DNA of 53,856 nt from Clostridia bacterium. Its GTDB lineage: Bacteria > Bacillota > Clostridia > UMGS1840. The stretch lies in assembly GCA_017468465.1 (NCBI GenBank), contig JAFUIN010000015.1, positions 1-53,856 of the forward strand, read 5' to 3'. Below the pieces are notes generated by a model. That model was not told the origin of the DNA, ran no database searches, and saw only the letters and a list, made by a program, of their open reading frames with translations. Below are positions 18,069 to 25,626 of the stretch, in pieces. Positions within the stretch are counted from its first letter, which is position 1. Each line of letters opens with the position of its first letter. The position numbers and the translations under genes are program-made.

Positions 18069-18629
18069 TTATCTGATTTTTTCTTTTAGCATACTTGTGT
18101 TACAAATCAATGCTGTTACAATGGTGGTAATGATAATTTCGGGAATCATGTAGCTGCCGTTATAAATGAGAGAATATGCCAGCACGCTCTGACCTTCCTC
18201 TGCATAAACACCCCAAATTAAAATGCCGGAAAGAATATGGCACAGGTAGCGCAGCAGGGTAACAATAAAAGCAGAAAGGGGAGCGGAATATGCCTTTTTT
18301 CCGGTTATACGGAAGAAAAAGCCGGAAAGCCCCAGTATGCCGAATGCGAACAGATAGTCCAACAGTACCACCAAAACAAAGTAGCCAAAGGTTTGTGTCG
18401 GTGGCGGATAAAATCCGAATATCATTTGAATCAATGCATAGGCAAAGGATGCCGAAAGCCCCCATTTTACATCATACAAAATCCCTGCAAGCACAATGGG
18501 AACCATGGAGGCAATGGTGATGCTGCCACCTTGCAGCCACGGTGCGGGAATGATTTTGGATACCCACATCAACACCGTTGCCAAGGCGATGAGCAGGGCA
18601 CAGGTGGTTAGTTTTTTTGTTGTTGTCAT
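18069..18629 (-). CDS. thiT: thiamine transporter S component (ECF type)
   Basis: A 186-residue, six-helix membrane protein that binds thiamine and works with a shared ECF module not present in this window. Family signs: TTCALLIALATVLMWVSK at the start, YALIQMIFGFYPPPTQTFGY, LLDYLFAFGILGL and YLCHILSGILIWGVYA. The start at 18629 is chosen because the longer frame runs back through the riboswitch terminator. It has AAAGGAG upstream. A TPP riboswitch with an overlapping terminator precedes it, so uptake should be shut off when thiamine pyrophosphate is plentiful. Confidence 0.93.
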   Translation of the reverse strand: MTTTKKLTTCALLIALATVLMWVSKIIPAPWLQGGSITIASMVPIVLAGILYDVKWGLSASFAYALIQMIFGFYPPPTQTFGYFVLVVLLDYLFAFGILGLSGFFFRITGKKAYSAPLSAFIVTLLRYLCHILSGILIWGVYAEEGQSVLAYSLIYNGSYMIPEIIITTIVTALICNTSMLKEKIR

Positions 18630-18666
18630 TTCATTACTCCTTTCAATTTGAGAAAAGAATAATACC

Positions 18667-18698
18667 AATAAAAAATCCGAATCAAAAAGTGATTCGGA
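18667..18698 (-). terminator. TPP riboswitch expression-platform terminator
   Basis: TCCGAATCA/TGATTCGGA stem (18676-18684 with 18690-18698) followed on the minus strand by TTTTTTATT, between the aptamer and the thiT start. Confidence 0.88.
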
Positions 18699-18719
18699 CA
18701 AAAAGAAAACAATTATTTT

Positions 18720-18800
18720 CCCTACGTTGGCATTATCCAAATCAGGTTACGGGTCAAAGTGCAACACACTCACTCTCAGCCGACTTACGGTCAGCCCCCC
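18720..18800 (-). promoter_or_regulatory. TPP riboswitch (THI element)
   Basis: Read on the minus strand, the element has GGGGGGCTGA, CGGCTGAGAG, a P3-type region, GACCCGTAACCTGATTTGG and ATAATGCCAACGTAGGG. These are the conserved blocks of the TPP aptamer in order. With the following terminator it should stop transcription when TPP is bound. Confidence 0.95.
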
Positions 18801-18834
18801 AAATGTTAAATTGGTATTTCGAAATACAAAATGT

Positions 18835-18863
18835 ATTATATACTTCAAATCAGAAATTGTCAA
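18835..18863 (-). promoter_or_regulatory. thiT promoter
   Basis: Perfect TTGACA (18858-18863), 17-bp spacer, TATAAT (18835-18840) on the minus strand. A 14-bp palindrome, GTATTTCGAAATAC, lies at the expected transcript start (18814-18827). Confidence 0.9.
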
Positions 18864-18952
18864 GCGTTTTTTTAGAATTCCATTTTTATCGATTGCTTTC
18901 ACTTGATTTTTTCGTATTCTCATGCTATAATGAATTCAACGAAGTTGAATTC

Positions 18953-19134
18953 AGCGATATAAATTCCTGACGGAATTTGCGATATGTACTATGTACGCGA
19001 GATATCTTCGATGCGATATGTCCCTTTGGGATGAGATTAAGGAATTTATATCATATCACAAGGTCGCACAGCGGAGTTATATCGCATTTGATTGAAATGA
19101 AAATATATCGCACGAACGCGGTGAGTATATCACT
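18953..19134. repeat. MITE-like palindromic repeat, copy 1
   Basis: 182 bp bounded by AGCGATATA and TATATCACT (terminal inverted repeats, one mismatch). It is built from GATAT/ATATC words separated by small self-complementary arms: AAATTCC-TGAC-GGAATTT (18961-18978), GTAC-TAT-GTAC (18986-18996) and TCCC-TTT-GGGA (19021-19031). It shares the blocks GGAATTTATATCATATC and CAAGGTCGCA with copy 2 at 22038. It has no coding capacity. Target-site duplications are not evident. Confidence 0.7.
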
Positions 19135-19143
19135 AAAATTATT

Positions 19144-19200
19144 GTCATCTAAATCGTTCAGTCTTTATATAAGGATTGTCGAATGGTGTCGAAAACAAAT
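19144..19200 (+). repeat. imperfect direct repeat, left of DUF2806-like gene, with tandem TGTCGAA boxes
   Basis: This stretch starts GTCATCTAAAT, continues AGTCTTTATA and ends TGTCGAATGGTGTCGAAAAC. It is matched by 20280-20336 on the other side of the gene. TGTCGAA occurs twice exactly 10 bp apart (19177-19183, 19187-19193). That is the Spo0A 0A-box core and a spacing seen at Spo0A-controlled promoters, so it may be regulatory. Spo0A control is inference. Confidence 0.45.
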
Positions 19201-19223
19201 GATAAAGAAAGTGAGAAAAAACT

Positions 19224-20201
19224 ATGAAAATAGAGTTTAGTTTTGATACTTTATTAGCATTAATAAGTTGTATTACAGGGCTTGTGGCATTATTTGTTGG
19301 TGGCTCTGCACACAAGAAGATAAATAATTATAAGAAGTCTTTTAATGACAAGAAAAAGTTTGGTGACAATGGGGTTGATAGTTCTAAAAAGGCAGGAAGA
19401 GATATTGTAGAATATAATTGCGATGCAAATGCCTTGGCGACATTGACTGCGGCGAATTTTAAAACAAGTCTGGAACAAGCATATGCTGTTTTTGAGAAAA
19501 AGACAGACGATAATTTATACAAAATTATTGAAAAAACTAATCAGATAATTCAGGAGAAAAAAATTGAACTGGGTTCGTACACCAAAATAGATTGGATTAA
19601 TGTATATTTTGAAAATGCAAAAACTTCATCAGATGAATATATGCAAAACGTGTGGGCAAAAGTATTGACTCAAGAACTTTCTTTTCCGGGAAGTATTTCT
19701 TACAAATCATTAGATATATTGAAAAATATGACATCAGACGATTTTAAACTTTTTGAAAGATTATGTTCTGTAAATGTTGATAACAGTATATTGAGTGATA
19801 AAGTTAATGATTTCTATAAAAGATTCAATTTGTATTGGACTAATCTGCTGAAACTTAAAGAGTTTAATCTTATTAGTTTGGAGGATTCAAAAAAAACAAT
19901 TTCAATTGAACCCAATAACCATAGGTCTATAATTTATGATAATAGATATATCATTCTTTTGAAAAATGATTCAGATAAAAAAATTGACTACAAATTGTCA
20001 TTGTATATTCTTACACAGTTTGCAATAGAATTATCAAGTATTGTAAAAACTTCGACGCTTTATGACTTTGTTGTTGAGTATGCAAAAATACTAAAATCAA
20101 AAGAACACAATGGGTTATCAGTGACATTACATAAGATAAATTATATTATAGGCGAACAAGTAAATTATGATAGAAAAAATTTGTTAGAGGAAGAAGCGTA
20201 A
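19224..20201 (+). CDS. DUF2806-like membrane-anchored protein of unknown function
   Basis: 325 residues with one N-terminal membrane segment (about 9-27, LALISCITGLVALFVGG), a short glycine/aspartate linker containing AGRDIVEYN, a helical region (60-110) and a central block WINVYFENAKTSSDEYMQNVW followed by PGSISYKSLDILKNMTSDDFKLF. The central block matches my memory of the DUF2806 pattern (W..F...A...SDE.MQ..WA.., PGS.S...L..L..). The gene is visibly AT-richer than its neighbours, sits between imperfect direct repeats and beside a MITE-like repeat, and has no partner gene. It could be a defence or stress protein, but no catalytic motif is visible. GTGAG precedes the ATG. Confidence 0.7.
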   Translation: MKIEFSFDTLLALISCITGLVALFVGGSAHKKINNYKKSFNDKKKFGDNGVDSSKKAGRDIVEYNCDANALATLTAANFKTSLEQAYAVFEKKTDDNLYKIIEKTNQIIQEKKIELGSYTKIDWINVYFENAKTSSDEYMQNVWAKVLTQELSFPGSISYKSLDILKNMTSDDFKLFERLCSVNVDNSILSDKVNDFYKRFNLYWTNLLKLKEFNLISLEDSKKTISIEPNNHRSIIYDNRYIILLKNDSDKKIDYKLSLYILTQFAIELSSIVKTSTLYDFVVEYAKILKSKEHNGLSVTLHKINYIIGEQVNYDRKNLLEEEA

Positions 20202-20279
20202 AGAAAAGTGTACGATATTATTGAGTTGGAAACTTAATTTTTCGCCCTAACATAATATGAACTTACCACCTATAATTTT

Positions 20280-20336
20280 GGCATCTAGATTATAAAGTCT
20301 TTATAATATGAATGTCGAAAAATATCGTAATCAAAT
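20280..20336 (+). repeat. imperfect direct repeat, right of DUF2806-like gene
   Basis: It aligns to 19144-19200: CATCTAGAT, AGTCTTTATAATAT, AATGTCGAA, then a degenerate second box TATCGTA 10 bp on, then AATCAAAT. Related pieces recur at 22854-22876 (TGTCGAA, then AATCAAA) and 22933-22947 (GTCATCTAAATTCGT). Confidence 0.45.
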
Positions 20337-20429
20337 ATATATAGTTTATATAATAAATGTTAAATTCTTAAATTGAAACCGTGTTATCATTGGTTTTGAA
20401 TGAAAATGGTTAAATGTTGAGGTGTTTCT

Positions 20430-20876
20430 ATGTTGATGCAAGATTCCTGGAAAAAATCGTTGAAAATGGGCGCTGTATCCGGTGCGATTTCCTTTGGTGT
20501 TTATGCGCTCTGGGTAGTCCTGATAGGCATTGCTACCGGTTGGCAATCTTTTTTTGGAGAGAATTTATCAGTCCACCGCATTGGGTTTCTGAGCTGGGAA
20601 ATGGCTGCCGCGGCAGGCGTAATCGGAACGTCGTTGGTTCCGGTTTGCACGTTGCGGTATGAAAGACTAAAATATCTTTTGGCATATATTCCGATTAGTC
20701 TGCTGGTGTATTGTTGGTTATATGGTGCGGTGCTTGCTGTTTGGATAACCGTTTATCCGGCATGGTGTCCGCTGGCAAATTGGGATTCTCTTTACTATTT
20801 TATCATTGTGCTGCCGGTTGGTTCTATTGTAGGCACTTTAGTTTCATTTGTAATACATTTTCTCAATAAGGATTAA
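20430..20876 (+). CDS. small four-helix membrane protein, unknown function
   Basis: 148 residues with about four membrane segments (20-37 VYALWVVLIGIATGW, 52-75 WEMAAAAGVIGTSLVPV, 80-107, 118-142 YYFIIVLPVGSIVGTLVSFVIHFL) and short charged loops. The start at 20430 has GAGGTG 5 nt upstream. A second ATG follows two codons later. No motif links it to a known family. It is 18 nt upstream of ung and may be co-transcribed with it, without an evident functional link. Confidence 0.65.
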   Translation: MLMQDSWKKSLKMGAVSGAISFGVYALWVVLIGIATGWQSFFGENLSVHRIGFLSWEMAAAAGVIGTSLVPVCTLRYERLKYLLAYIPISLLVYCWLYGAVLAVWITVYPAWCPLANWDSLYYFIIVLPVGSIVGTLVSFVIHFLNKD

Positions 20877-20894
20877 GAAACGGAGGACTTTATC

Positions 20895-21596
20895 ATGGTA
20901 ACGTTTAATAATGAGTGGGATATCGTATTAAAAGGAGAATTTGAGAAACCCTACTATCAGAAATTGCGTTCTTTTTTAGTAGAAGAGTATTCACATCATA
21001 AAGTATATCCGGATATGTATGATATTTTTAACAGCTTGAAACTGACCTCTTATTCCGACGTGAAGGCTGTGATTATCGGTCAGGATCCTTATCACGGAGA
21101 AGGACAGGCGCACGGTTTGTCTTTTTCTGTAAAACGGGGAATTGCCATTCCGCCGTCGCTGATGAATATTTATAAAGAGCTACATAACGATTTAGGCTGC
21201 ACCATTCCGTCTCACGGTTTTTTGGAAAAATGGGCGAAACAGGGTGTGCTTCTTTTGAACAATGTTTTAACAGTTCGTGCCAATGAGCCCAATTCACATA
21301 AGGGATGCGGTTGGGAAACATTTACCGACCGTGTTATCGCGCTGCTGAATAACCGTGAAAAGCCGATTGTGTTTATCCTGTGGGGAGCGAATGCCAAAAC
21401 GAAGGAGCAACTGATTACATCCCCCAGACATCTTGTGTTAAAGGCAGCACATCCAAGTCCGTTGTCTGCATATAACGGTTTTTGGGATTGTAAGCATTTT
21501 TCCCAGACCAATCAATTCTTAAAAATGACAGGGCAGAATCCCATTGATTGGCAAATTGAAGAAGCACCTGAAAGATTGCCCGATTTTTTAGTGTGA
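20895..21596 (+). CDS. ung: uracil-DNA glycosylase, family 1
   Basis: A 233-residue base-excision repair enzyme that removes uracil from DNA. The catalytic water-activating loop GQDPYHG is at residues 62-68, followed by AHGLSFSVKRG. WGWETF-type substrate contacts appear as GCGWETFTDRVI, and HPSPLSAYNGF carries the minor-groove His loop. Length and order are standard. GGAGG lies 9 nt upstream of the ATG. A stem-loop follows the stop at 21606-21644. Confidence 0.96.
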   Translation: MVTFNNEWDIVLKGEFEKPYYQKLRSFLVEEYSHHKVYPDMYDIFNSLKLTSYSDVKAVIIGQDPYHGEGQAHGLSFSVKRGIAIPPSLMNIYKELHNDLGCTIPSHGFLEKWAKQGVLLLNNVLTVRANEPNSHKGCGWETFTDRVIALLNNREKPIVFILWGANAKTKEQLITSPRHLVLKAAHPSPLSAYNGFWDCKHFSQTNQFLKMTGQNPIDWQIEEAPERLPDFLV

Positions 21597-21605
21597 TTTT
21601 TTGTG

Positions 21606-21644
21606 ATTTCGGGTTGAATTCCGTAAGGAAATTTAGCCCGAAAT
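21606..21644 (+). terminator. stem-loop after ung
   Basis: Long imperfect hairpin: ATTTCGGGTTGAATTCC, loop GTAA, GGAAATTTAGCCCGAAAT. The following T-tract is poor, so termination strength is uncertain. Confidence 0.6.
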
Positions 21645-21694
21645 TTCATTCTTAGACAAATTTCAAAAAAAATAAAAAAATTTAGAAAAACCTA

Positions 21695-21723
21695 TTGACA
21701 AATCAAAAGTTTTATATTATAAT
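21695..21723 (+). promoter_or_regulatory. tRNA-Thr promoter
   Basis: Perfect TTGACA (21695-21700), 17-bp spacer, TATAAT (21718-21723), 15 bp before the tRNA. Confidence 0.92.
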
Positions 21724-21738
21724 ATCACTCGTTGGTTG

Positions 21739-21814
<76 letters not shown>

Positions 21815-21850
21815 AAAATCGACAAGATTCGTCAGAGTCTTGTCGATTTT
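21815..21850 (+). terminator. tRNA-Thr terminator
   Basis: AAAATCGACAAGA and TCTTGTCGATTTT form a 13-bp stem around an 8-9 nt loop directly after the CCA end. The 3' arm supplies the T run. Confidence 0.8.
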
Positions 21851-22037
21851 ACTTATTACCTATTCACTCTTCACTATTCCCTAAAAAATACTTGTCGATT
21901 TTTGGAAAGTAATAAGTAATAGTGAATAAGGAAGAAATTGAGGTGGCTTTGCTTTCGCAAAGCTTATTTTATTTGCATCTATTATGTACACGAAAGACAT
22001 AAAAAAAGCGTACTGAAATTTTCAGTACGCTTTTTTC
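21851..22037. other. non-coding stretch with AT-rich inverted repeats and an orphan terminator
   Basis: The words TTATTCACTATT and AAGTAATAGTGAATAA face each other around 21852-21932. A second TTGTCGATTTTTGG (21893-21906) repeats the arm of the preceding hairpin. GCTTTG-CTTTCG-CAAAGC follows at 21947-21963. No gene on either strand is supported. A strong terminator closes the stretch, so it may be a trailer or an unrecognised small RNA. Confidence 0.45.
22002..22036. terminator. orphan intrinsic terminator
   Basis: Near-perfect stem, AAAAAAGCGTACTGAA with TTCAGTACGCTTTTTT, with a 3-4 nt loop. No coding gene lies directly upstream on either strand. It abuts the second MITE-like repeat. Confidence 0.85.
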
Positions 22038-22178
22038 AGCGATATATCCTGACGGATGAGATATGTTGCCTTGCAGCAACGAGAAAAGGAATTTATATCA
22101 TATCGCAAGGTCGCAAAGTGGAGTGATATCGAATTTGCGAAGCAAATATATCACACGAGCGTGAGCGAGTATATCGCT
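22038..22178. repeat. MITE-like palindromic repeat, copy 2
   Basis: 141 bp bounded by perfect 9-bp terminal inverted repeats AGCGATATA/TATATCGCT. The inner arms are ATCC-TGAC-GGAT (22045-22056), GTTGC-CTTGCA-GCAAC (22065-22080), TTTGC-GAA-GCAAA (22134-22146) and CACG-AG-CGTG (22154-22163). Compared with copy 1 the arms differ in sequence but remain self-complementary, while GATAT words and the central block CAAGGTCGCA are kept. Confidence 0.72.
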
Positions 22179-22340
22179 AATTAAATAAAATATCTCTATG
22201 GTTCTGCTTTCCCAAAGAAATCTGTACACTGTTTGTGTGCGGATTTTTTGTTTATTTGAAATCATTGACTTTTTTTCTTTGGTGTGTTACCATAATCATA
22301 GTAAAAAAATGTAGAATCCTATAAAACCGGAAGTGACCTT

Positions 22341-22817
22341 ATGAAGAAGATTTTTATTTCTGTTTTATGTATCGTTCTTGTTTTGATTGGCTTTATTGTA
22401 GGAGTCAAAATAAAAAATCATTTCGCAGATGAAATGAATGATAATCCAACTGCGATGATGGAATCTGAAACAGAGTATACGTCTGATAACAGCATCAAAG
22501 AATTACCAATTTCAGATGTTGAAAATATTGCGAAACAAAGTAAAAACGGATTCACAAAGCAAGACGCAGAGCTGCTATGCCAGGAGGTCTTGGGGGAGCA
22601 GGCAGAAGAAACCGGTTTTCCCGTTTCATATCGGTGTATTGCTGCAGTTTCTGCGAAGGATCAATTATATTATGTAATGCACATTGCATGGTTCGTAAAT
22701 AACAGCCATTGGTCGTATATCGGAAACTGTTTTGTGTCGATTGACGGGCAGGAAATTTACGACGGCGTTGTTTCAGACGGAATATATGAAATGACAGAGC
22801 TCCGTTGGAAGCAATAA
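22341..22817 (+). CDS. membrane-anchored hypothetical protein
   Basis: 158 residues: MKKIF followed by one hydrophobic segment (4-23) as a signal anchor, then a charged extracellular part with an acidic linker (EMNDNPTAMMESETEYTSD) and a small domain (about 70-158) with several aromatic residues (AWFVNNSHWSYIGNCFVSIDG). No family is recognised. The pattern is that of small exported clostridial proteins with a PepSY/YpmB-like fold, which is only a guess. It stands alone between the MITE-like repeat and the flavodoxin group. GAAGTGACC precedes the ATG. Confidence 0.6.
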   Translation: MKKIFISVLCIVLVLIGFIVGVKIKNHFADEMNDNPTAMMESETEYTSDNSIKELPISDVENIAKQSKNGFTKQDAELLCQEVLGEQAEETGFPVSYRCIAAVSAKDQLYYVMHIAWFVNNSHWSYIGNCFVSIDGQEIYDGVVSDGIYEMTELRWKQ

Positions 22818-22956
22818 ATTTATAGTCCCGTCTGGATATGAGGTTAAGAGAAATGTCGAAAATTGTTGCAATCAAAAAAGCTTTTCTCGTGAGGAGAAGC
22901 AGTGGATGCGGTTGGTCATTTGCGAAAACAGCCGTCATCTAAATTCGTCTGATAAA

Positions 22957-22976
22957 GTCTGATTCACATATCAGAC
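22957..22976. promoter_or_regulatory. inverted repeat upstream of the flavodoxin gene
   Basis: GTCTGAT and ATCAGAC around TCACAT, with an extra TCTGAT just before (22948-22953). It lies 50 bp upstream of the flavodoxin start, next to AT-rich -10-like DNA (TATTATTATGG). It could be an operator. Confidence 0.3.
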
Positions 22977-23026
22977 ACATTTCTCATATATTATTATGGT
23001 ATTAAGAAAAAACGGAGTGTGTATTT

Positions 23027-23554
23027 ATGAACCCTATTGTAATTTATAAATCAAAATACGGTTCCACCAAAACCTATGCTGAATGGATTGCCCAAGAGTT
23101 ATCCTGTGAGGCGGTGGAGAATAAAGGATTGAAGGCGGAAGACCTGGAGCCGTATGACACCATTATATACGGCGGAGGCTTATACGCCGAGGTGATTGCC
23201 GGTGTTACCTTGATTACCAAAAACCTTCCGAAATTGCAGGGTAAAAAAATTGCGGTATTCACCACCGGAATTACGCCGCTTTCTTGTCGTGATTATTATG
23301 ATAAAATGGTAATGGAGAAGAATTTCAAGGGTGACAGTGGTACAAAAGTGAAGGTTTTTAATTTCATGGGGAAAATGATTACACAGGAGCTTTCCCTGGT
23401 TCATCGTACTGCATTAAAAGCATTGAAAAAACTGATGAGCGAAAAGGAAAATCCCACAGAAATGGAAAAACTTTTGATTACGTTGTGCGACTGCGACGGT
23501 GATTTTACCGACCGTGCAGCAATCGGGGAATTGTTGGATTATGTAAGAGAATAG
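23027..23554 (+). CDS. flavodoxin-domain protein
   Basis: 175 residues. IYKSKYGSTKTYAEWIAQEL (residues 6-25) is the FMN phosphate loop of flavodoxins. YDTIIYGGGLYAEVIAG and IAVFTTGITPL fit the FMN isoalloxazine contacts. The C-terminal part (FNFMGKMITQELSLVHRTALKALKK) resembles the flavodoxin_5/HemG-like branch. Its electron-transfer partner is unknown. It opens a tight same-strand row (11 nt to the LOG gene) and is likely the first gene of an operon with the next five. Confidence 0.8.
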   Translation: MNPIVIYKSKYGSTKTYAEWIAQELSCEAVENKGLKAEDLEPYDTIIYGGGLYAEVIAGVTLITKNLPKLQGKKIAVFTTGITPLSCRDYYDKMVMEKNFKGDSGTKVKVFNFMGKMITQELSLVHRTALKALKKLMSEKENPTEMEKLLITLCDCDGDFTDRAAIGELLDYVRE

Positions 23555-23565
23555 GAGATAAGGTT

Positions 23566-24123
23566 ATGTCACATCAATATTTTGTTTGTTTATATGGTGG
23601 TGCTTCGGATCATATTTCGGACACCCATAAAAATACCATCGAAAAATTAGGAGAAACGCTTGCAGAAAAAGGATATTCTTTGGTTTATGGAGCCGGCGCG
23701 ACCGGATGTATGGGTGCCATTGCAAAAGGGTTCCGGAAAAACGACGGCTATATTATGGGGGTTACACCTCATTTTATGGGAGATTTTGAAACCATTTTCG
23801 AGTGCGACAATACCGTTATGGTGGACACTATGGCAGAACGCAAAACTTTAATGGAAAAACATGCCGATATTTACCTCATCGCACCGGGCGGCATCGGTAC
23901 CATGGATGAATTCTTTCAGATTTTGACACTGAAATATCTGAAACAAATGGATACACCGATTGTGATTCTGAATTTAGACGGTTTTTATGACAGCCTGCTG
24001 GCATTGCTGCATGATTTAATCGAGAAAGGTGCTGCCGGTGAGAAAATTCTTGAATTATTTGATGTTGTGAATGATATTGAAGAGGAAAAGCTTGATTTGA
24101 TTCTTGAAAAAATTAAAAAATAG
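23566..24123 (+). CDS. LOG-family protein (TIGR00730, nucleoside 5'-monophosphate phosphoribohydrolase type)
   Basis: 185 residues. The family motif PGGIGTMDEFF near residue 107 and the upstream ERKTLM form the active site of the LONELY GUY group, once misnamed lysine decarboxylases. GAGATGCMGAIAKG is the nucleotide-binding start. Characterised members hydrolyse N-glycosidic bonds of nucleoside monophosphates, including cytokinin precursors. In bacteria the usual substrate is often AMP-like and the role unclear. AGGAGA precedes the ATG. It lies 11 nt after the flavodoxin gene. Confidence 0.88.
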   Translation: MSHQYFVCLYGGASDHISDTHKNTIEKLGETLAEKGYSLVYGAGATGCMGAIAKGFRKNDGYIMGVTPHFMGDFETIFECDNTVMVDTMAERKTLMEKHADIYLIAPGGIGTMDEFFQILTLKYLKQMDTPIVILNLDGFYDSLLALLHDLIEKGAAGEKILELFDVVNDIEEEKLDLILEKIKK

Positions 24124-24137
24124 TTTACGGAGAATTT

Positions 24138-24662
24138 ATGGTTCAAATAAGAAAAGCAAATGCAACAGATATTGACAGAATTTGGGAAATTTATCTGGAA
24201 AACCACATAGAAGAAGAAAAGGGAAATGCAGTCATCGGTTGGAATCGGGAGATTTATCCGGTTCGGCAAACAGCCGAGGATGCCTTTAACCGAAGCGATT
24301 TGTTCGTGTTGGAAGACGAAACAGGTGTGATGGGAACAGCAATTATCAATCAGGAACAGGTGGATGTTTATCATCTTGGAAAATGGAAGTATCCTGCCGT
24401 GGATTCCGATATTATGGTACTACACACCTTGGTTATTTCCACCAAAGCAGCCGGAAAAGGTTATGGGAAGCAGTTTGTAGAGTTTTATGAACACTACGCT
24501 TTGGAACATGATTGTCCTTATCTTCGCCTTGATACCAATGAGCGCAATGAGCGTGCCAGAAAAATGTATCAGAAGTTAGGATATCAGGAGATTGGAATTG
24601 TTCCTTGCGTTTTTCATTCTATGCCGGATATTAACATGATTCTATTAGAAAAGAAGCTATAA
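24138..24662 (+). CDS. GNAT-family N-acetyltransferase
   Basis: 174 residues. The acetyl-CoA pyrophosphate loop AAGKGYGKQFVEF is at about residues 109-121, preceded by the beta-4 strand MVLHTLVIS and followed by DTNERNERARKMYQKLGYQEIG, the usual C-terminal Asn/Tyr part of GNAT proteins. The acetyl acceptor cannot be deduced. It is 14 nt after the LOG gene and 18 nt before dtd. Confidence 0.85.
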   Translation: MVQIRKANATDIDRIWEIYLENHIEEEKGNAVIGWNREIYPVRQTAEDAFNRSDLFVLEDETGVMGTAIINQEQVDVYHLGKWKYPAVDSDIMVLHTLVISTKAAGKGYGKQFVEFYEHYALEHDCPYLRLDTNERNERARKMYQKLGYQEIGIVPCVFHSMPDINMILLEKKL

Positions 24663-24680
24663 AAACTGAGGAAGAAAGTT

Positions 24681-25130
24681 ATGAAAATTGTGATTCAAAG
24701 AGTTACCCGTGCAAGCGTTACCATTGATGGAACTGTAAAAGGAAAAATCGGCAAAGGATATCTGCTTCTTCTTGGCATTTCCGGCGACGATACCAAAGAA
24801 ATTGCCGATAAAATGTTGGAAAAAACAGCAAAACTCCGCATTTTTGAAGATGAAAACGGCAAAACGAATCTCAGTATTTCTGAGGTCGGAGGAGAAGTGC
24901 TTGCAGTGTCCCAATTCACTTTATATGCCGATTGCAAAAAAGGCAACCGTCCCAGCTTTATTGGGGCAGGTGCTCCGGATATGGCAAACGAGTTGTATCT
25001 TTATATGCTGGAAAAATGCAAAGCACTATTTGGAAGCGTGGAATGCGGCGAATTCGGGGCAGATATGAAAGTGGAACTGGTGAACGACGGTCCCTTTACC
25101 ATTGTGTTGGACAGCAAAGAAATTCTTTAG
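24681..25130 (+). CDS. dtd: D-aminoacyl-tRNA deacylase
   Basis: A 149-residue proofreading enzyme that removes D-amino acids (and glycine mischarged on tRNA-Ala) from tRNA. Motifs: [17 protein letters not shown] at the start, SQFTLYADC (active-site SQFT) and NDGPFTI near the end (the cross-subunit GxPxT-like loop, here NDGPFT). Length is typical. It is 14 nt upstream of the gamma-carbonic-anhydrase-like gene in the same transcript. Confidence 0.95.
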   Translation: MKIVIQRVTRASVTIDGTVKGKIGKGYLLLLGISGDDTKEIADKMLEKTAKLRIFEDENGKTNLSISEVGGEVLAVSQFTLYADCKKGNRPSFIGAGAPDMANELYLYMLEKCKALFGSVECGEFGADMKVELVNDGPFTIVLDSKEIL

Positions 25131-25144
25131 AAAGAGGAATGATG

Positions 25145-25621
25145 ATGCAAGATGCAGTTTTGATGCAAGGCGCAGTTGTGGTAGGCGATGTGACACTGAG
25201 CAACGAGGTTTCTGTGTGGTACAATGCTGTTTTGCGCGGGGATGTGGCTCCTATTGTTGTTGGGTGTAGGTCGAATATTCAAGATAACGTGACGGTGCAT
25301 ACCGCAGAGGGCTATCCTGTAATCATTGAAGAAAATGTCAGCGTTGGGCATGGCGCAATTCTTCACGGATGCTCTATCGGAGAAAATACCGTAGTAGGAA
25401 TGGGTGCCATAGTTTTAAATGGAGCCAAAGTGGGTAAAAATTGTATCTTAGGGGCGGGTACCCTGATTACACAAAACACGGTGATTCCGGATAATTCTTT
25501 GGTGATTGGATTTCCCGGCAAAGTGAAGCGCTTTGTAACAGAGGACGAGATTCAGGCAAATCGGGACAATGCAGCTCATTATGTGATGCTTTCAAAGAAA
25601 CAAGCAAAGGATGTAACATAA
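25145..25621 (+). CDS. gamma-carbonic-anhydrase-like hexapeptide protein
   Basis: 158 residues with a left-handed beta-helix of hexapeptide repeats and a C-terminal helix (TEDEIQANRDNAAHYVMLSKK). The zinc-ligand His positions are kept: VTVH and VGHGAILHG. RGDVAPIVVG and QDNVTVH are signature stretches of the YrdA/PaaY group. Three ATGs occur in a row (25139, 25142, 25145). The third is chosen because GAGGA then has normal 7-nt spacing. Carbonic anhydrase activity is likely but not shown for many relatives. Confidence 0.88.
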   Translation: MQDAVLMQGAVVVGDVTLSNEVSVWYNAVLRGDVAPIVVGCRSNIQDNVTVHTAEGYPVIIEENVSVGHGAILHGCSIGENTVVGMGAIVLNGAKVGKNCILGAGTLITQNTVIPDNSLVIGFPGKVKRFVTEDEIQANRDNAAHYVMLSKKQAKDVT

Positions 25622-25626
25622 GGAAT

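Noticed and set aside
18977-19240. 87-codon plus-strand open frame
   Set aside because: It lies mostly inside MITE-like repeat copy 1 and ends across the next gene start; its codons follow the palindrome.
21938-22126. 62-codon plus-strand open frame
   Set aside because: It runs through a terminator hairpin and into MITE-like repeat copy 2.
22265-22296. Promoter TTGACT with CATAAT upstream of the 158-residue hypothetical gene
   Set aside because: The spacer is 20 bp, or 17 bp to a poor TACCAT; too weak to list.
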